Program-made: the position numbers and the translations under genes | Notes under the pieces: generated by a model | Databases searched by the model: none | What the model was told of the DNA's origin: nothing | Seen by the model: only the letters and a program-made list of their open reading frames with translations | Shown: piece after piece, positions 30,958 through 38,999 of the stretch | Numbering within the stretch: position 1 is the first letter of the stretch | How the letters are laid out: the number at the start of each line of letters is the position of its first letter | From: Oscillospiraceae bacterium | Lineage (GTDB): Bacteria > Bacillota > Clostridia > Oscillospirales > SIG530 | Reading direction: 5' to 3' | DNA length: 39,083 nucleotides | Assembly: GCA_015067075.1 (NCBI GenBank) | Contig: SVND01000020.1 | Coordinates: 1-39,083 of the forward strand

Positions 30958-33579
30958 ATGAAAAATATTACGAAGCTTTTGGCAATGCTTATCTGCGCTT
31001 TGCTTGTCAGTCTTTGCTTTGCATCATGCGGTCAAGAGCAAAACAGCGACGAGCCCACGCCGACAGCGGTAGATACGCCGACAGCACAGCCAACTGAAGC
31101 GGCGACACCTACGGAAGCTGTAACACCTTTTCCGACAGGTAAGGACGGTAGCGATGAAAGCTATGATGCTGTTGCGGCGTTGCTTAAGGTATCCTCCTCT
31201 GACAAGCTTACTGTAAGCGAAAAACTTGGCTGGTGGGATTGGTTTTGCCGTTATACACCTAACGGTGACGCCATGGACGTATTTGACGTGAATGCAGATG
31301 CAGGCGGCAGCGGCGCAATGGATGAGGGTAGAGGTCCATTCTGCCGCGAGGATACTTATCAGGGTGTTAAAAATAATTTAGAGCTGTATGAGACTCTCAA
31401 TTTGAAATCAAATGCATGGATCGAGTGCCAAGGTGACTCGAGAAGCTTTTTAATTGCTCTTCATCAGCTTGAAGACGGCACGTTTGAAATGAACGAAAAA
31501 ACAGGCGCGGCGAAGATAATCGCAAATCCTTGGACTTGGACGACGAACGGCCCGTCAAAAAATAACAATGCAAATTATTTATGCTGGGTAGGAGTTCATT
31601 CCTTTGTGAATGACGAGCAATGGGCGGCGCCCTTTATTCTTTCAAATTACCCCGAGCTTTCCGCGCCGACTTATCCTGACGGCACAGTAGCAAAGGGTTA
31701 TTTTGACGATAGCAACGATCCTGCAAAATCTATTTTCTACGATGCTTGCGCGGCAAAGGACCTTAACGGCGACATCAGACGTTATGAAGAACTGTTTACT
31801 CAGGGAAGCGCTGATACAACGGGATTTGTTGAATATGAGGATCTTTACGGCAAAAAGTACGTTACCTGCGACTGGTCTGTAGGCAAGGATGCCTGCGCTC
31901 CTTTCTGGCTTGAATATACGAAGTTTACAACTAAGTATTGGATCGAGCGCGGAGTAGATTGGTTCTGGGTCGACAACTGGAACGGTTGGGATAACTTCAA
32001 AAACAGACCTATCGAACGTGCATTCGGCGATTGGACAGAGAAAGCGTTTACAGAGTATTTGATGGAAAATCCGCAGATCGGAGTTACTGTAACGGAAGAT
32101 TTCAATATTTGTGACTACATCCGTGAAAAAGCGCTGGAGCTTGATCCGAACACAGATGTTACTGATATAAGATATCAAAACAGCGTTTGGGCGAGAACTG
32201 AATGGATCGAGGATCCTATTTGGAAGGCTTTCCTCTCCTTCAAAGCAAAGGTCAACAGAGAATATAACACAAATTACTATAAGGGCATAAAGGAAGCGGC
32301 AAAGGAGCTTGGACTTAACCCTGACGATATCTGCGTTGCGGCAAACGACTTCCCATATCTCACATACGGTGCATACGATGCAGATTTTCTTGATATAGTA
32401 CATACAGAGTACAACTGCTCATACTCTGCCGTAACAGGCTTTACAACGTCGGGCTATCCTCCCAATGGATACAGCGGACACGCAATGAACCTTATGGCGA
32501 ATATGTCCAAGGGTACAAATGCAGTTCTTTGGTATTATACAGAGGATTATAAGAGCAATCCCAATCTTGCATACGTATTGAGCTATGAAGCCTTGGCATA
32601 TAACTGCACCATATATGCAGGTAACGCAACGGAAAACATTACGGGTACAGACCGCACAGCGGCTAAGGTAAATCAAAGCATAGGATTGCTTCGCGATTAT
32701 TTTACAGACAGAAAGATATACGCTGAAATCGGCGTTGTTTTCTCCGTTGACAGCGAAATGTCTACGCTTGCACCGGGCGGATTTGTATACGGTGAAAAGA
32801 ACCCTGCAAACGTTGCTTACGGTGGTTGGTGCCATGCATTTGACGAGCTGAATATTCCTTATCGCAGCATTTCATCTGCAAGACTTGCCCAGCAGGCAGA
32901 GCTTTGCAACGTGCTTATTCTTCCTCAGGTTCGCTCTATTTCAAAGGCTGAAGTGAACGATATACTTGTTCCTTTCCTTGACCGTGGCGGCTTGCTTGTG
33001 ATTACAGGCGAGGAAGCAGGCGTAGTTGACTCTCAGGAAAACAACTACATGGCGCACTCGAGTGCAATTTTAAAGGATCTTGCTGACACGTACAGCGGCA
33101 ACGGCAAGGTCGTATATATGGAAACCGATATTGCCGAGGAATATTTCACTTTCCATCAGAAAGCTGACATGGAAACGCTTTACGAGCTTTATCTCAACGA
33201 GATAAATTCCATGGTTGAAGGCTGGTATGAGCAGGGATATGCAAACAAGCTTGTATCATTTGAAAACCTTCCCGACAGCGTAGCAACGACCTTGAACTAC
33301 GCTCCGTACAATAATCATTTGTTTGTTGATATTGTCAATATGCAGCTTGACGTTGACACAGATACGGTTACGGATATTGAAGCGGGCGTTAAGGTTAAGG
33401 TAAGATTGCCCTCATCCCTTTGGGGCAAGCGTCTTAACGTAAAGCTGTTTGTAAACGGAAGCAAGGAAATAGTTGACCTTTATCCCGATACAGACTTCGT
33501 GGTTGAAAACGGAATGGTTGAGATAACACTTCCTGCGTTCAATATCTACAGCTCCATAATTATTCGTGAATTTCAGTAA
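30958..33579 (+). CDS. Large surface lipoprotein, putative glycoside hydrolase with GATase-like domain (paralogue 3)
   Basis: This 873-residue third copy has lipobox FASC (Cys24), a Pro/Thr/Ala linker (~33-60) and the shared segment TPFPTGKDGSDESYDAVA. The conserved core contains DEGRGPF, IECQGDSRSF, WFWVDNWNGWDN (Asp339) and VHTEYNCSYSAVTGFTTSGYPPNGYSG (Glu484). The GATase-like segment (IGVVFSVDSEMS, LILPQVRSIS, FLDRGGLLVITGEEAG) and beta-rich end follow. AGGAG lies eight bases before ATG. It differs from paralogue 2 mostly in the region of residues ~230-300, which may shape the substrate site. It has its own promoter and terminator. The function is inferred as for the other two. Confidence 0.82.
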   Translation: MKNITKLLAMLICALLVSLCFASCGQEQNSDEPTPTAVDTPTAQPTEAATPTEAVTPFPTGKDGSDESYDAVAALLKVSSSDKLTVSEKLGWWDWFCRYTPNGDAMDVFDVNADAGGSGAMDEGRGPFCREDTYQGVKNNLELYETLNLKSNAWIECQGDSRSFLIALHQLEDGTFEMNEKTGAAKIIANPWTWTTNGPSKNNNANYLCWVGVHSFVNDEQWAAPFILSNYPELSAPTYPDGTVAKGYFDDSNDPAKSIFYDACAAKDLNGDIRRYEELFTQGSADTTGFVEYEDLYGKKYVTCDWSVGKDACAPFWLEYTKFTTKYWIERGVDWFWVDNWNGWDNFKNRPIERAFGDWTEKAFTEYLMENPQIGVTVTEDFNICDYIREKALELDPNTDVTDIRYQNSVWARTEWIEDPIWKAFLSFKAKVNREYNTNYYKGIKEAAKELGLNPDDICVAANDFPYLTYGAYDADFLDIVHTEYNCSYSAVTGFTTSGYPPNGYSGHAMNLMANMSKGTNAVLWYYTEDYKSNPNLAYVLSYEALAYNCTIYAGNATENITGTDRTAAKVNQSIGLLRDYFTDRKIYAEIGVVFSVDSEMSTLAPGGFVYGEKNPANVAYGGWCHAFDELNIPYRSISSARLAQQAELCNVLILPQVRSISKAEVNDILVPFLDRGGLLVITGEEAGVVDSQENNYMAHSSAILKDLADTYSGNGKVVYMETDIAEEYFTFHQKADMETLYELYLNEINSMVEGWYEQGYANKLVSFENLPDSVATTLNYAPYNNHLFVDIVNMQLDVDTDTVTDIEAGVKVKVRLPSSLWGKRLNVKLFVNGSKEIVDLYPDTDFVVENGMVEITLPAFNIYSSIIIREFQ

Positions 33580-33596
33580 TAGCAGAAAACAAATAG

Positions 33597-33622
33597 CGGA
33601 GATGTCCGAAGGGATGTCTCCG
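33597..33622 (+). terminator. Terminator of paralogue 3
   Basis: An 11-bp stem with two wobbles (CGGAGATGTCC / GGATGTCTCCG) and loop GAAG is followed by TTTTTATTTT. Confidence 0.9.
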
Positions 33623-33640
33623 TTTTTATTTTAAAATGAC

Positions 33641-33670
33641 TTGACGGAAGCTATATGAAAGTGATATAAT
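33641..33670 (+). promoter_or_regulatory. Promoter of the PstS-like/WG-repeat operon
   Basis: TTGACG (33641-33646) and a perfect TATAAT (33665-33670) are separated by 18 bp, 34 bp upstream of the ATG. Confidence 0.8.
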
Positions 33671-33703
33671 ATTATAATAATATAAAAAGGTGTGGAAGCT
33701 TAT

Positions 33704-34627
33704 ATGAAAAAAGCAGGTAAAGCACTTTGTATTTTTACTTTTATTCTTTTAACCGTGTTTTTCTGCGGGTGCGATAAAGAAATATGGAATAAAGATCTGG
33801 ACACAGGGCTTAGCATAAAAGCCGCTGATTTTCCGAAACTTGACGGGTCTGTTACAATGTCCAATCTGTCAAAACTGCTTTATAAAAATATAACGGGCGA
33901 GGGCGCAGTTGAAACTGAAAACGCCGTCAGCCATACGGGAACGCAGAGCGCAGTTAAAAGATTGCTTTCGGGCGAAGCAGATATCGCTTTCGTGTATGAG
34001 CCGTCTATGCTTGATATTACCCTTACGGAGAAAATCGAAGATGCTCTTGAGATGCGTGCGATAGCTACAGATGCATTGGCGTTTTACGTTTCGCCGCAAA
34101 ATAGGATAGAAAAGCTGACACAGGCACAGCTGCAGGGAATATATACGGGGTATATAACCAACTTTTCCGATGTGGGCGGAGATAATATAAAAATTACTCC
34201 CTTTCAGCAGCCTGAAACGTCTGCCGCGCAAACGATCATGATAAATTCCCTCATGTATAATAGCGATATTATGGCGGCACCGTCTGATAAAATATTTGAT
34301 GCATTGGGAAATGAAGAAACTGTTTTGATGGATTATGACGGCGGTGACGGCGCTGTAGGCTATGCGCTTTATTATTACATGAAGCATATGTATAAAGGTG
34401 AAAAGTGCAAGCTTTTGAAGATAGGTCAAATTGACTGCAATGAAAAAAATATTGCTTCGGGTGAATATCCGCTTACAGGTAAAATATACGTTGCAATACG
34501 CAAGGATGCGGAAACGAACGGAGAAGCAAGGAAGATTTTTGATTATATAACGAGTGAAAAAGGAACGGAAGCAATTATTGCGGCGGGATACGTACCGTAT
34601 TCTGAGGATGTACAAGCGTTAGGATAG
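33704..34627 (+). CDS. PstS-like (phosphate-type) substrate-binding lipoprotein
   Basis: The 307-residue lipoprotein (lipobox FFCGC, Cys about 23) has a periplasmic-binding fold of the PstS group. Family features are GSVTMSNLSKLL at the start, GTQSAVKRLLSGEADIAFV (~88-106), an ALAFYVSPQNRIEKLTQAQLQGIYTGYITNFSDVGG strand-helix run (~125-160) and a late ASGEYPLTGKIYVAIRKD (~255-272). It may bind phosphate or another oxyanion, but no pstCAB transporter genes adjoin it. A GTG at 33692 is in frame, but ATG 33704 starts the signal peptide at a good distance from AAAAGGTG. A WG-repeat lipoprotein gene follows after 8 bp. Confidence 0.85.
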   Translation: MKKAGKALCIFTFILLTVFFCGCDKEIWNKDLDTGLSIKAADFPKLDGSVTMSNLSKLLYKNITGEGAVETENAVSHTGTQSAVKRLLSGEADIAFVYEPSMLDITLTEKIEDALEMRAIATDALAFYVSPQNRIEKLTQAQLQGIYTGYITNFSDVGGDNIKITPFQQPETSAAQTIMINSLMYNSDIMAAPSDKIFDALGNEETVLMDYDGGDGAVGYALYYYMKHMYKGEKCKLLKIGQIDCNEKNIASGEYPLTGKIYVAIRKDAETNGEARKIFDYITSEKGTEAIIAAGYVPYSEDVQALG

Positions 34628-34635
34628 GGATCAAA

Positions 34636-36048
34636 ATGAAGCGATTATCCATTATTGTGTCATTGATAATGTTAATACTTGCCTGCGGATGTGATCTTAA
34701 CGGAAGCGGAGACGGAAAGCTGTATCCTGTATATCTTGACGGAATGGTTGCTTTTTGCAATGAAAACGGCGATATACGTTTACATACAAGCTACGACGAA
34801 TGCCAGCTTATTTTCACGGAAACGCCTTATACATCAGGCGCGGAAGCGGCACAGGCTTTGGGTTTTTATTCAGGAAGCTATGCCAACGGTGATGTGTATT
34901 ATTATTTAAAAAGAACACCTCGCAGATCCGAGGATAAGCGTAACGGTGCAGAATACGCCATGGCGATATTGGATAGCAGCGGCAGAGTAATTTTTGAAAA
35001 TGAAGGAATCAATATCACTTGGTTCGTTTCTCAAAATGGGATGCTTGAGCTGTGGAACGAGCTTACGGGCTTATCGGGGCTTTTGAATCTTAACACAGGC
35101 GAAATGGCCGTGGAAATGGAGTACGATCAGCTTTGGCAGATATACGACGGAATAGCAAAAGCATCGAAAACCGTTATTACGGAAAGCGGCACTAAAACGC
35201 AGGAAAGCTTTATAGATATGCAAAGTAAAACGGTGCTTAACGTAAACAATTATGCGTGGTGCTTGCCGTACATTTCCGACGGTCTCGTTGCTGTCTATAA
35301 GGATAACAAATGGGGCTATATTGATAAAACGGGATATGTTGTGATACCTTTTGTGTTTGATGAAGCGGGATATTTTGTAAAAGGCGTTGCTCCTGTAAAG
35401 GTTGCCGATGGGTGGACGTTGATTGATAAAAAAGGAAACGTGCTTTTAAAGGAGCGTTATGATAGGATCGAAAGCTTTACTTGTGGTACGGCTATTGCGT
35501 ACGACGGCAAAAATTTCGGTGTTATAGATACGACGGGGAAGACTGTCATCGGGTTTAACTACTCGTCGTTAATGCTTACGGCGAAAACCATAAACGGAAA
35601 ACGAGAATATTTTTACGTTGGTAACAGAAACGGCGATGATGAAGAAACGTTTTTTGTATTTTCTGCAACGGGCGAGGTCTTAGGCAAAAGCCGCGGATAT
35701 TGCTACATATTCACCAATATGCAATTCAGCGCGACAGATGAAAAAAGCGGTCTTGTCGGTGTTGCCGATGCAAACGGCGGATGGCATATTGAGCCGAAGT
35801 ATACAAGCATTTATCAGGATGGCGAATATGTCATAGCTGTTTGCGGCGAGTATGATTCCGTAGACAATCTAATAGATATATATAATTTAAAAAACAAACG
35901 AATAAGCGAAATGAGCTTTAAACATGTTACTGTGCACGATAAAAATATGATCTATGTGGAAACGGATGAATATACGGGATATATCAACGCGAAAGGCGAG
36001 TGGGTAATTAAAATTCCCGTTTATACAACGCTTTCCGCCGGTGATTAA
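34636..36048 (+). CDS. WG (KWG)-repeat lipoprotein
   Basis: The 470-residue lipoprotein (lipobox LACGC, Cys about 19) is made of WG beta-repeats. The clearest units are NKWGYIDKTGYVVIPFVFDEA, DGWTLIDKKGNVLLKERYD, KNFGVIDTTGKTVIGFNY and a final YTGYINAKGEWVIKI. Such repeats form beta-propeller-like or solenoid scaffolds at the bacterial surface; ligands are mostly unknown. It starts 8 bp after the PstS-like gene, so both are made together and may act together. No terminator separates it from argS, 39 bp downstream. Confidence 0.9.
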   Translation: MKRLSIIVSLIMLILACGCDLNGSGDGKLYPVYLDGMVAFCNENGDIRLHTSYDECQLIFTETPYTSGAEAAQALGFYSGSYANGDVYYYLKRTPRRSEDKRNGAEYAMAILDSSGRVIFENEGINITWFVSQNGMLELWNELTGLSGLLNLNTGEMAVEMEYDQLWQIYDGIAKASKTVITESGTKTQESFIDMQSKTVLNVNNYAWCLPYISDGLVAVYKDNKWGYIDKTGYVVIPFVFDEAGYFVKGVAPVKVADGWTLIDKKGNVLLKERYDRIESFTCGTAIAYDGKNFGVIDTTGKTVIGFNYSSLMLTAKTINGKREYFYVGNRNGDDEETFFVFSATGEVLGKSRGYCYIFTNMQFSATDEKSGLVGVADANGGWHIEPKYTSIYQDGEYVIAVCGEYDSVDNLIDIYNLKNKRISEMSFKHVTVHDKNMIYVETDEYTGYINAKGEWVIKIPVYTTLSAGD

Positions 36049-36087
36049 GCTAATAATGAATGCAAATAGATTACGGAGTTGAAATTT

Positions 36088-37857
36088 ATGCAAACAATCA
36101 GAACAAAGCTTACAAAAATAATGGAAAAAGCTTTTGAGGCGTGCGGCTATGACACGAAATATGCAGGTGTCATACGCTCTGACCGTCCAGACCTTTGTCA
36201 GTTCCAATGCAACGGTGCTTTGGCGGCGGCAAAGGAATACAGGAAAGCTCCCGCAATGATAGCAGGTGATGTAATAAAGCAACTTGAAGGCGAGAGCTGT
36301 TTTAAAAGCGTTGCACTTGCTATGCCGGGCTTTATAAACATTATCGTTACGGATGAATATCTTTGCGAGCATATGAAGGAAATGGCGGCAGACGATAACA
36401 CGGGTATTCCGAAGTTTGAACAGGATAAAACGCTTATCGTTGACTACGGCGGACCAAACGTCGCAAAGCCTCTTCACGTCGGTCATTTGCGCTCTGCCAT
36501 CATTGGTGAAAGCCTTAAGCGCCTTGCAAAAACCCTCGGAAATAAAACGATAGGCGATATCCATCTCGGTGACTGGGGACTTCAGATGGGACTTGTCATA
36601 TCTGAAATAGAGGAGCGTATGCCTGAGCTTGTATATTTTGATGAAAGCTATGAAGGCGAATATCCTGAAAGCGCCCCCGTTGATTTTGCGGAGCTGTCGG
36701 AGATATATCCCAGCGCGAGCAAAAAGAGCAAGGAAGACGAAGCTTTTAAGCAAAAAGCACAAAAGGCAACTAAGGAGCTTCAGGAAAAGCGCAGAGGCTA
36801 CTACGAGCTTTGGAAGCGACTTCGCGAGGTTTCCGTAAACGACCTTAAAGGAAGCTACAGAAAGCTTAACGTTGATTTTGAAGCGTGGCTTGGCGAAAGC
36901 GATGCTGATGAATATATTGCTCCGATGATCGAAAAGCTTGTTGCTGACGGATTTGCATACGAATCCGACGGTGCCCTTGTCGTTGACCTTGCCTTGGAGG
37001 ACGATAAAGAGCCTATTCCGCCCATTCTTATTACGAAGAGTGACGGCTCTCAGCTTTACGGAACGACAGACCTTGCCACGATCATTCAGCGTGAAAAGGA
37101 TTTCAAACCCGACGAGTATTGGTATGTAATCGACAACAGACAGGCTCTTCATATCCGTCAGGTTACACGTTGCGCCAAAAAAGCAGGACTTTTACCTGAA
37201 AAAACTCCCGTTACGTTCGTCGGCTTTGGCACGATGAACGGCAAGGACGGAAAACCCTATAAAACACGCGACGGTGGAATAATGAAGCTGTCTGACCTTA
37301 TTGCGACGGTTACGGATGCGGCGGCAGAGCGTATGCGTTCAGGTGCATTTACCTCTGAATTCAGCGAACAACAGCAAAAATCTGCAGCAGAAAAAATCGG
37401 CGTTGCGGCTCTTAAGTTCGGTGATCTTATCAACCATAGAACAAAAGACTATATCTTTGATATTGACAGATTTTTATCCTTTGAAGGCAAAACAGGACCT
37501 TACCTTCTTTACTGTGTTGTCCGTATCCGTTCACTTTTGGCGAAGGCAAAAGAAGCGGGAATGACGTATAGTGCCATGGAGGACGTATATTGCGACAGTG
37601 CAAGAGATGTACTTCTCACAATGATGGCAATACCCGATTCGCTTTATAAGGCGTACGATGAAAAAGCTCCGAATATCGTTTGTGAGTGCGCTTATGACCT
37701 TGCGGCATCGTACAATAAGTTCTATAACGAGAACAAGATACTCGGTGAAACGGATGAGGCGAAGCGTGCAACTTGGCTTGCGCTTTCAGCCGCAGTGGAA
37801 AAAATGCTTGCATATCTTCTTGATATCCTTGCAATCGAAATTCCCGAAAGAATGTAA
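36088..37857 (+). CDS. argS: Arginyl-tRNA synthetase
   Basis: The 589-residue class Ia cytosolic enzyme charges tRNA-Arg. Seen are the N-terminal additional domain (~1-100), the ATP-binding HVGH of the HIGH signature in GPNVAKPLHVGHLRSAIIGE (~125-144), the LHLGDWGLQMG-type segment, the ArgS motif TTDLATI with YVIDNRQALHIRQV, and a degenerate KMSKS loop (GKPYKTRDGG, ~393-402), as is usual in ArgS. The DALR anticodon-binding domain ends in LLDILAIEIPERM. An in-frame TTG at 36079 abuts the GGAG; ATG 36088 lies nine bases after it and is preferred. A terminator follows. Confidence 0.97.
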   Translation: MQTIRTKLTKIMEKAFEACGYDTKYAGVIRSDRPDLCQFQCNGALAAAKEYRKAPAMIAGDVIKQLEGESCFKSVALAMPGFINIIVTDEYLCEHMKEMAADDNTGIPKFEQDKTLIVDYGGPNVAKPLHVGHLRSAIIGESLKRLAKTLGNKTIGDIHLGDWGLQMGLVISEIEERMPELVYFDESYEGEYPESAPVDFAELSEIYPSASKKSKEDEAFKQKAQKATKELQEKRRGYYELWKRLREVSVNDLKGSYRKLNVDFEAWLGESDADEYIAPMIEKLVADGFAYESDGALVVDLALEDDKEPIPPILITKSDGSQLYGTTDLATIIQREKDFKPDEYWYVIDNRQALHIRQVTRCAKKAGLLPEKTPVTFVGFGTMNGKDGKPYKTRDGGIMKLSDLIATVTDAAAERMRSGAFTSEFSEQQQKSAAEKIGVAALKFGDLINHRTKDYIFDIDRFLSFEGKTGPYLLYCVVRIRSLLAKAKEAGMTYSAMEDVYCDSARDVLLTMMAIPDSLYKAYDEKAPNIVCECAYDLAASYNKFYNENKILGETDEAKRATWLALSAAVEKMLAYLLDILAIEIPERM

Positions 37858-37871
37858 TAGTAATTTTACTG

Positions 37872-37906
37872 AAAAGAGTCTATTAGTTGCTGATAGACTC
37901 TTTTTT
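37872..37906 (+). terminator. Terminator of argS
   Basis: A perfect 12-bp stem (AAAAGAGTCTAT / ATAGACTCTTTT) with a 9-base loop runs into T's. Confidence 0.9.
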
Positions 37907-38006
37907 GCACTTTTTTGCGATAAGAATATTTTTTTTGAAAAATATGTGATATTTTAAATTTTTAAAGCGTTCAATAAGTGAAAGGTCTTTCAACATGAGG
38001 AGTTAT

Positions 38007-38483
38007 ATGGACAAAAAAGAGTATGAACGTATAATTAAATCATATTTAGATGCTGTATACCGAGTAGCGCTTGTCGGTTGTAAAAATAATTCGGATGCAG
38101 AGGATGTGGTGCAAAATACCTTTATAAAGCTTTGGGAAAGAAAAGAGTCTTTTAAAGATGAGGAGCATTTGAGAAGATGGCTTATTCGTGTCGCAGTTAA
38201 TGAATGCCGTAGTTTACAAAGAACGCCATGGAAAAGAAAACTGTTATATATTGAAGATATGACCGATGAACCAAAATTTTCTTTGCCTGAAAGAAGCGAG
38301 CTGTTTTATGCGGTGATGGAGCTTGATGCAAAATATCGGCAGGTAGTGTTGCTGTATTATTTTGAAGACTACAATGTGCGTGAAATAGCGGAAATTATGA
38401 AGCTTTCTGAAACGGCAATTCAAACGAGATTGCTTCGCGCCAGAAATAAACTGAAAGAGGTATTAAAAACAGAATGGGATTGA
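38007..38483 (+). CDS. ECF-type RNA polymerase sigma factor
   Basis: The 158-residue sigma-70 family protein has region 2 (YLDAVYRVALVGCKNNSDAEDVVQNTFIKLWE) and region 4 (AKYRQVVLLYYFEDYNVREIAEIMKLSETAIQTRLLRARNKLKEVL), with nothing beyond, as in ECF factors. It directs RNA polymerase to a stress- or envelope-related promoter set. Two starts are possible: ATG 37995 (AAAGG nine bases upstream) and ATG 38007 (GAGGAG close upstream). I prefer 38007 because the protein then begins MDKKEYERIIK like its relatives. It overlaps the anti-sigma-like gene by 10 bases. Confidence 0.9.
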   Translation: MDKKEYERIIKSYLDAVYRVALVGCKNNSDAEDVVQNTFIKLWERKESFKDEEHLRRWLIRVAVNECRSLQRTPWKRKLLYIEDMTDEPKFSLPERSELFYAVMELDAKYRQVVLLYYFEDYNVREIAEIMKLSETAIQTRLLRARNKLKEVLKTEWD

Positions 38484-38986
38484 ACGGCGAAAAACAAAAC
38501 AAACAATACTTTAAAGAAACTTTTAACGAGGTTCATGCACCTCAATCATTGGCTGAAAGGATAACGAATATGAACAATTTAAAAAGTAAGAGCAAAAAGA
38601 CGGGATTTGCTGTGAAAATAGCAGTGGCGGCAGTTGTGTTTTTACTTGTTGCAAGCAACGTGGCCGCTTATGCGGTGACAGGTAATACGTGGATAGAAAC
38701 GATTTTTACAGGTCCAAGTGCAAAGCTTGTAGTAGAAGACGATGGCATTTATATTTTAGACGGCGACACAAAAATTAATGTAACCGAAACGCTGGGGAAA
38801 AATGGCATGGCAACGGGTTCGTATGAAGTAAACGGATACACAAAGATATACACGATTTTTGAAGAAAACGGACAGCATGTATTGGATATCCGATATGATT
38901 ACGGCGATATAGATACTAAAGATGCAGATGGCGTTTTGACGCATGCGGGGATGGTGATTGCGGGAACACCTACACCCACGCCGTAA
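38474..38986 (+). CDS. Anti-sigma-factor-like membrane protein, probably truncated
   Basis: This 170-residue protein is encoded right after, and overlapping, the sigma gene. The N-terminal ~45 residues (FKETFNEVHAPQSLAERITNMNNLKSKS) resemble the cytosolic sigma-binding part of such Clostridia proteins. One membrane helix (~47-66, VKIAVAAVVFLLVASNVAAY) and an outer domain follow (~70-160). The reading stops at AGTPTPTP, the kind of linker that in this genome joins domains, just 13 bases before a GC-rich hairpin-rich segment. The natural gene may therefore have continued, and an element may have cut it off. Role as anti-sigma is inferred from position and layout. Confidence 0.7.
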   Translation: MGLNGEKQNKQYFKETFNEVHAPQSLAERITNMNNLKSKSKKTGFAVKIAVAAVVFLLVASNVAAYAVTGNTWIETIFTGPSAKLVVEDDGIYILDGDTKINVTETLGKNGMATGSYEVNGYTKIYTIFEENGQHVLDIRYDYGDIDTKDADGVLTHAGMVIAGTPTPTP

Positions 38987-38999
38987 AACAAAGTCATGA

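Noticed and set aside
37925-37945. AT-only inverted repeat before the sigma gene
   Set aside because: Composed of A/T runs in an AT-rich spacer; such symmetry is expected by chance.
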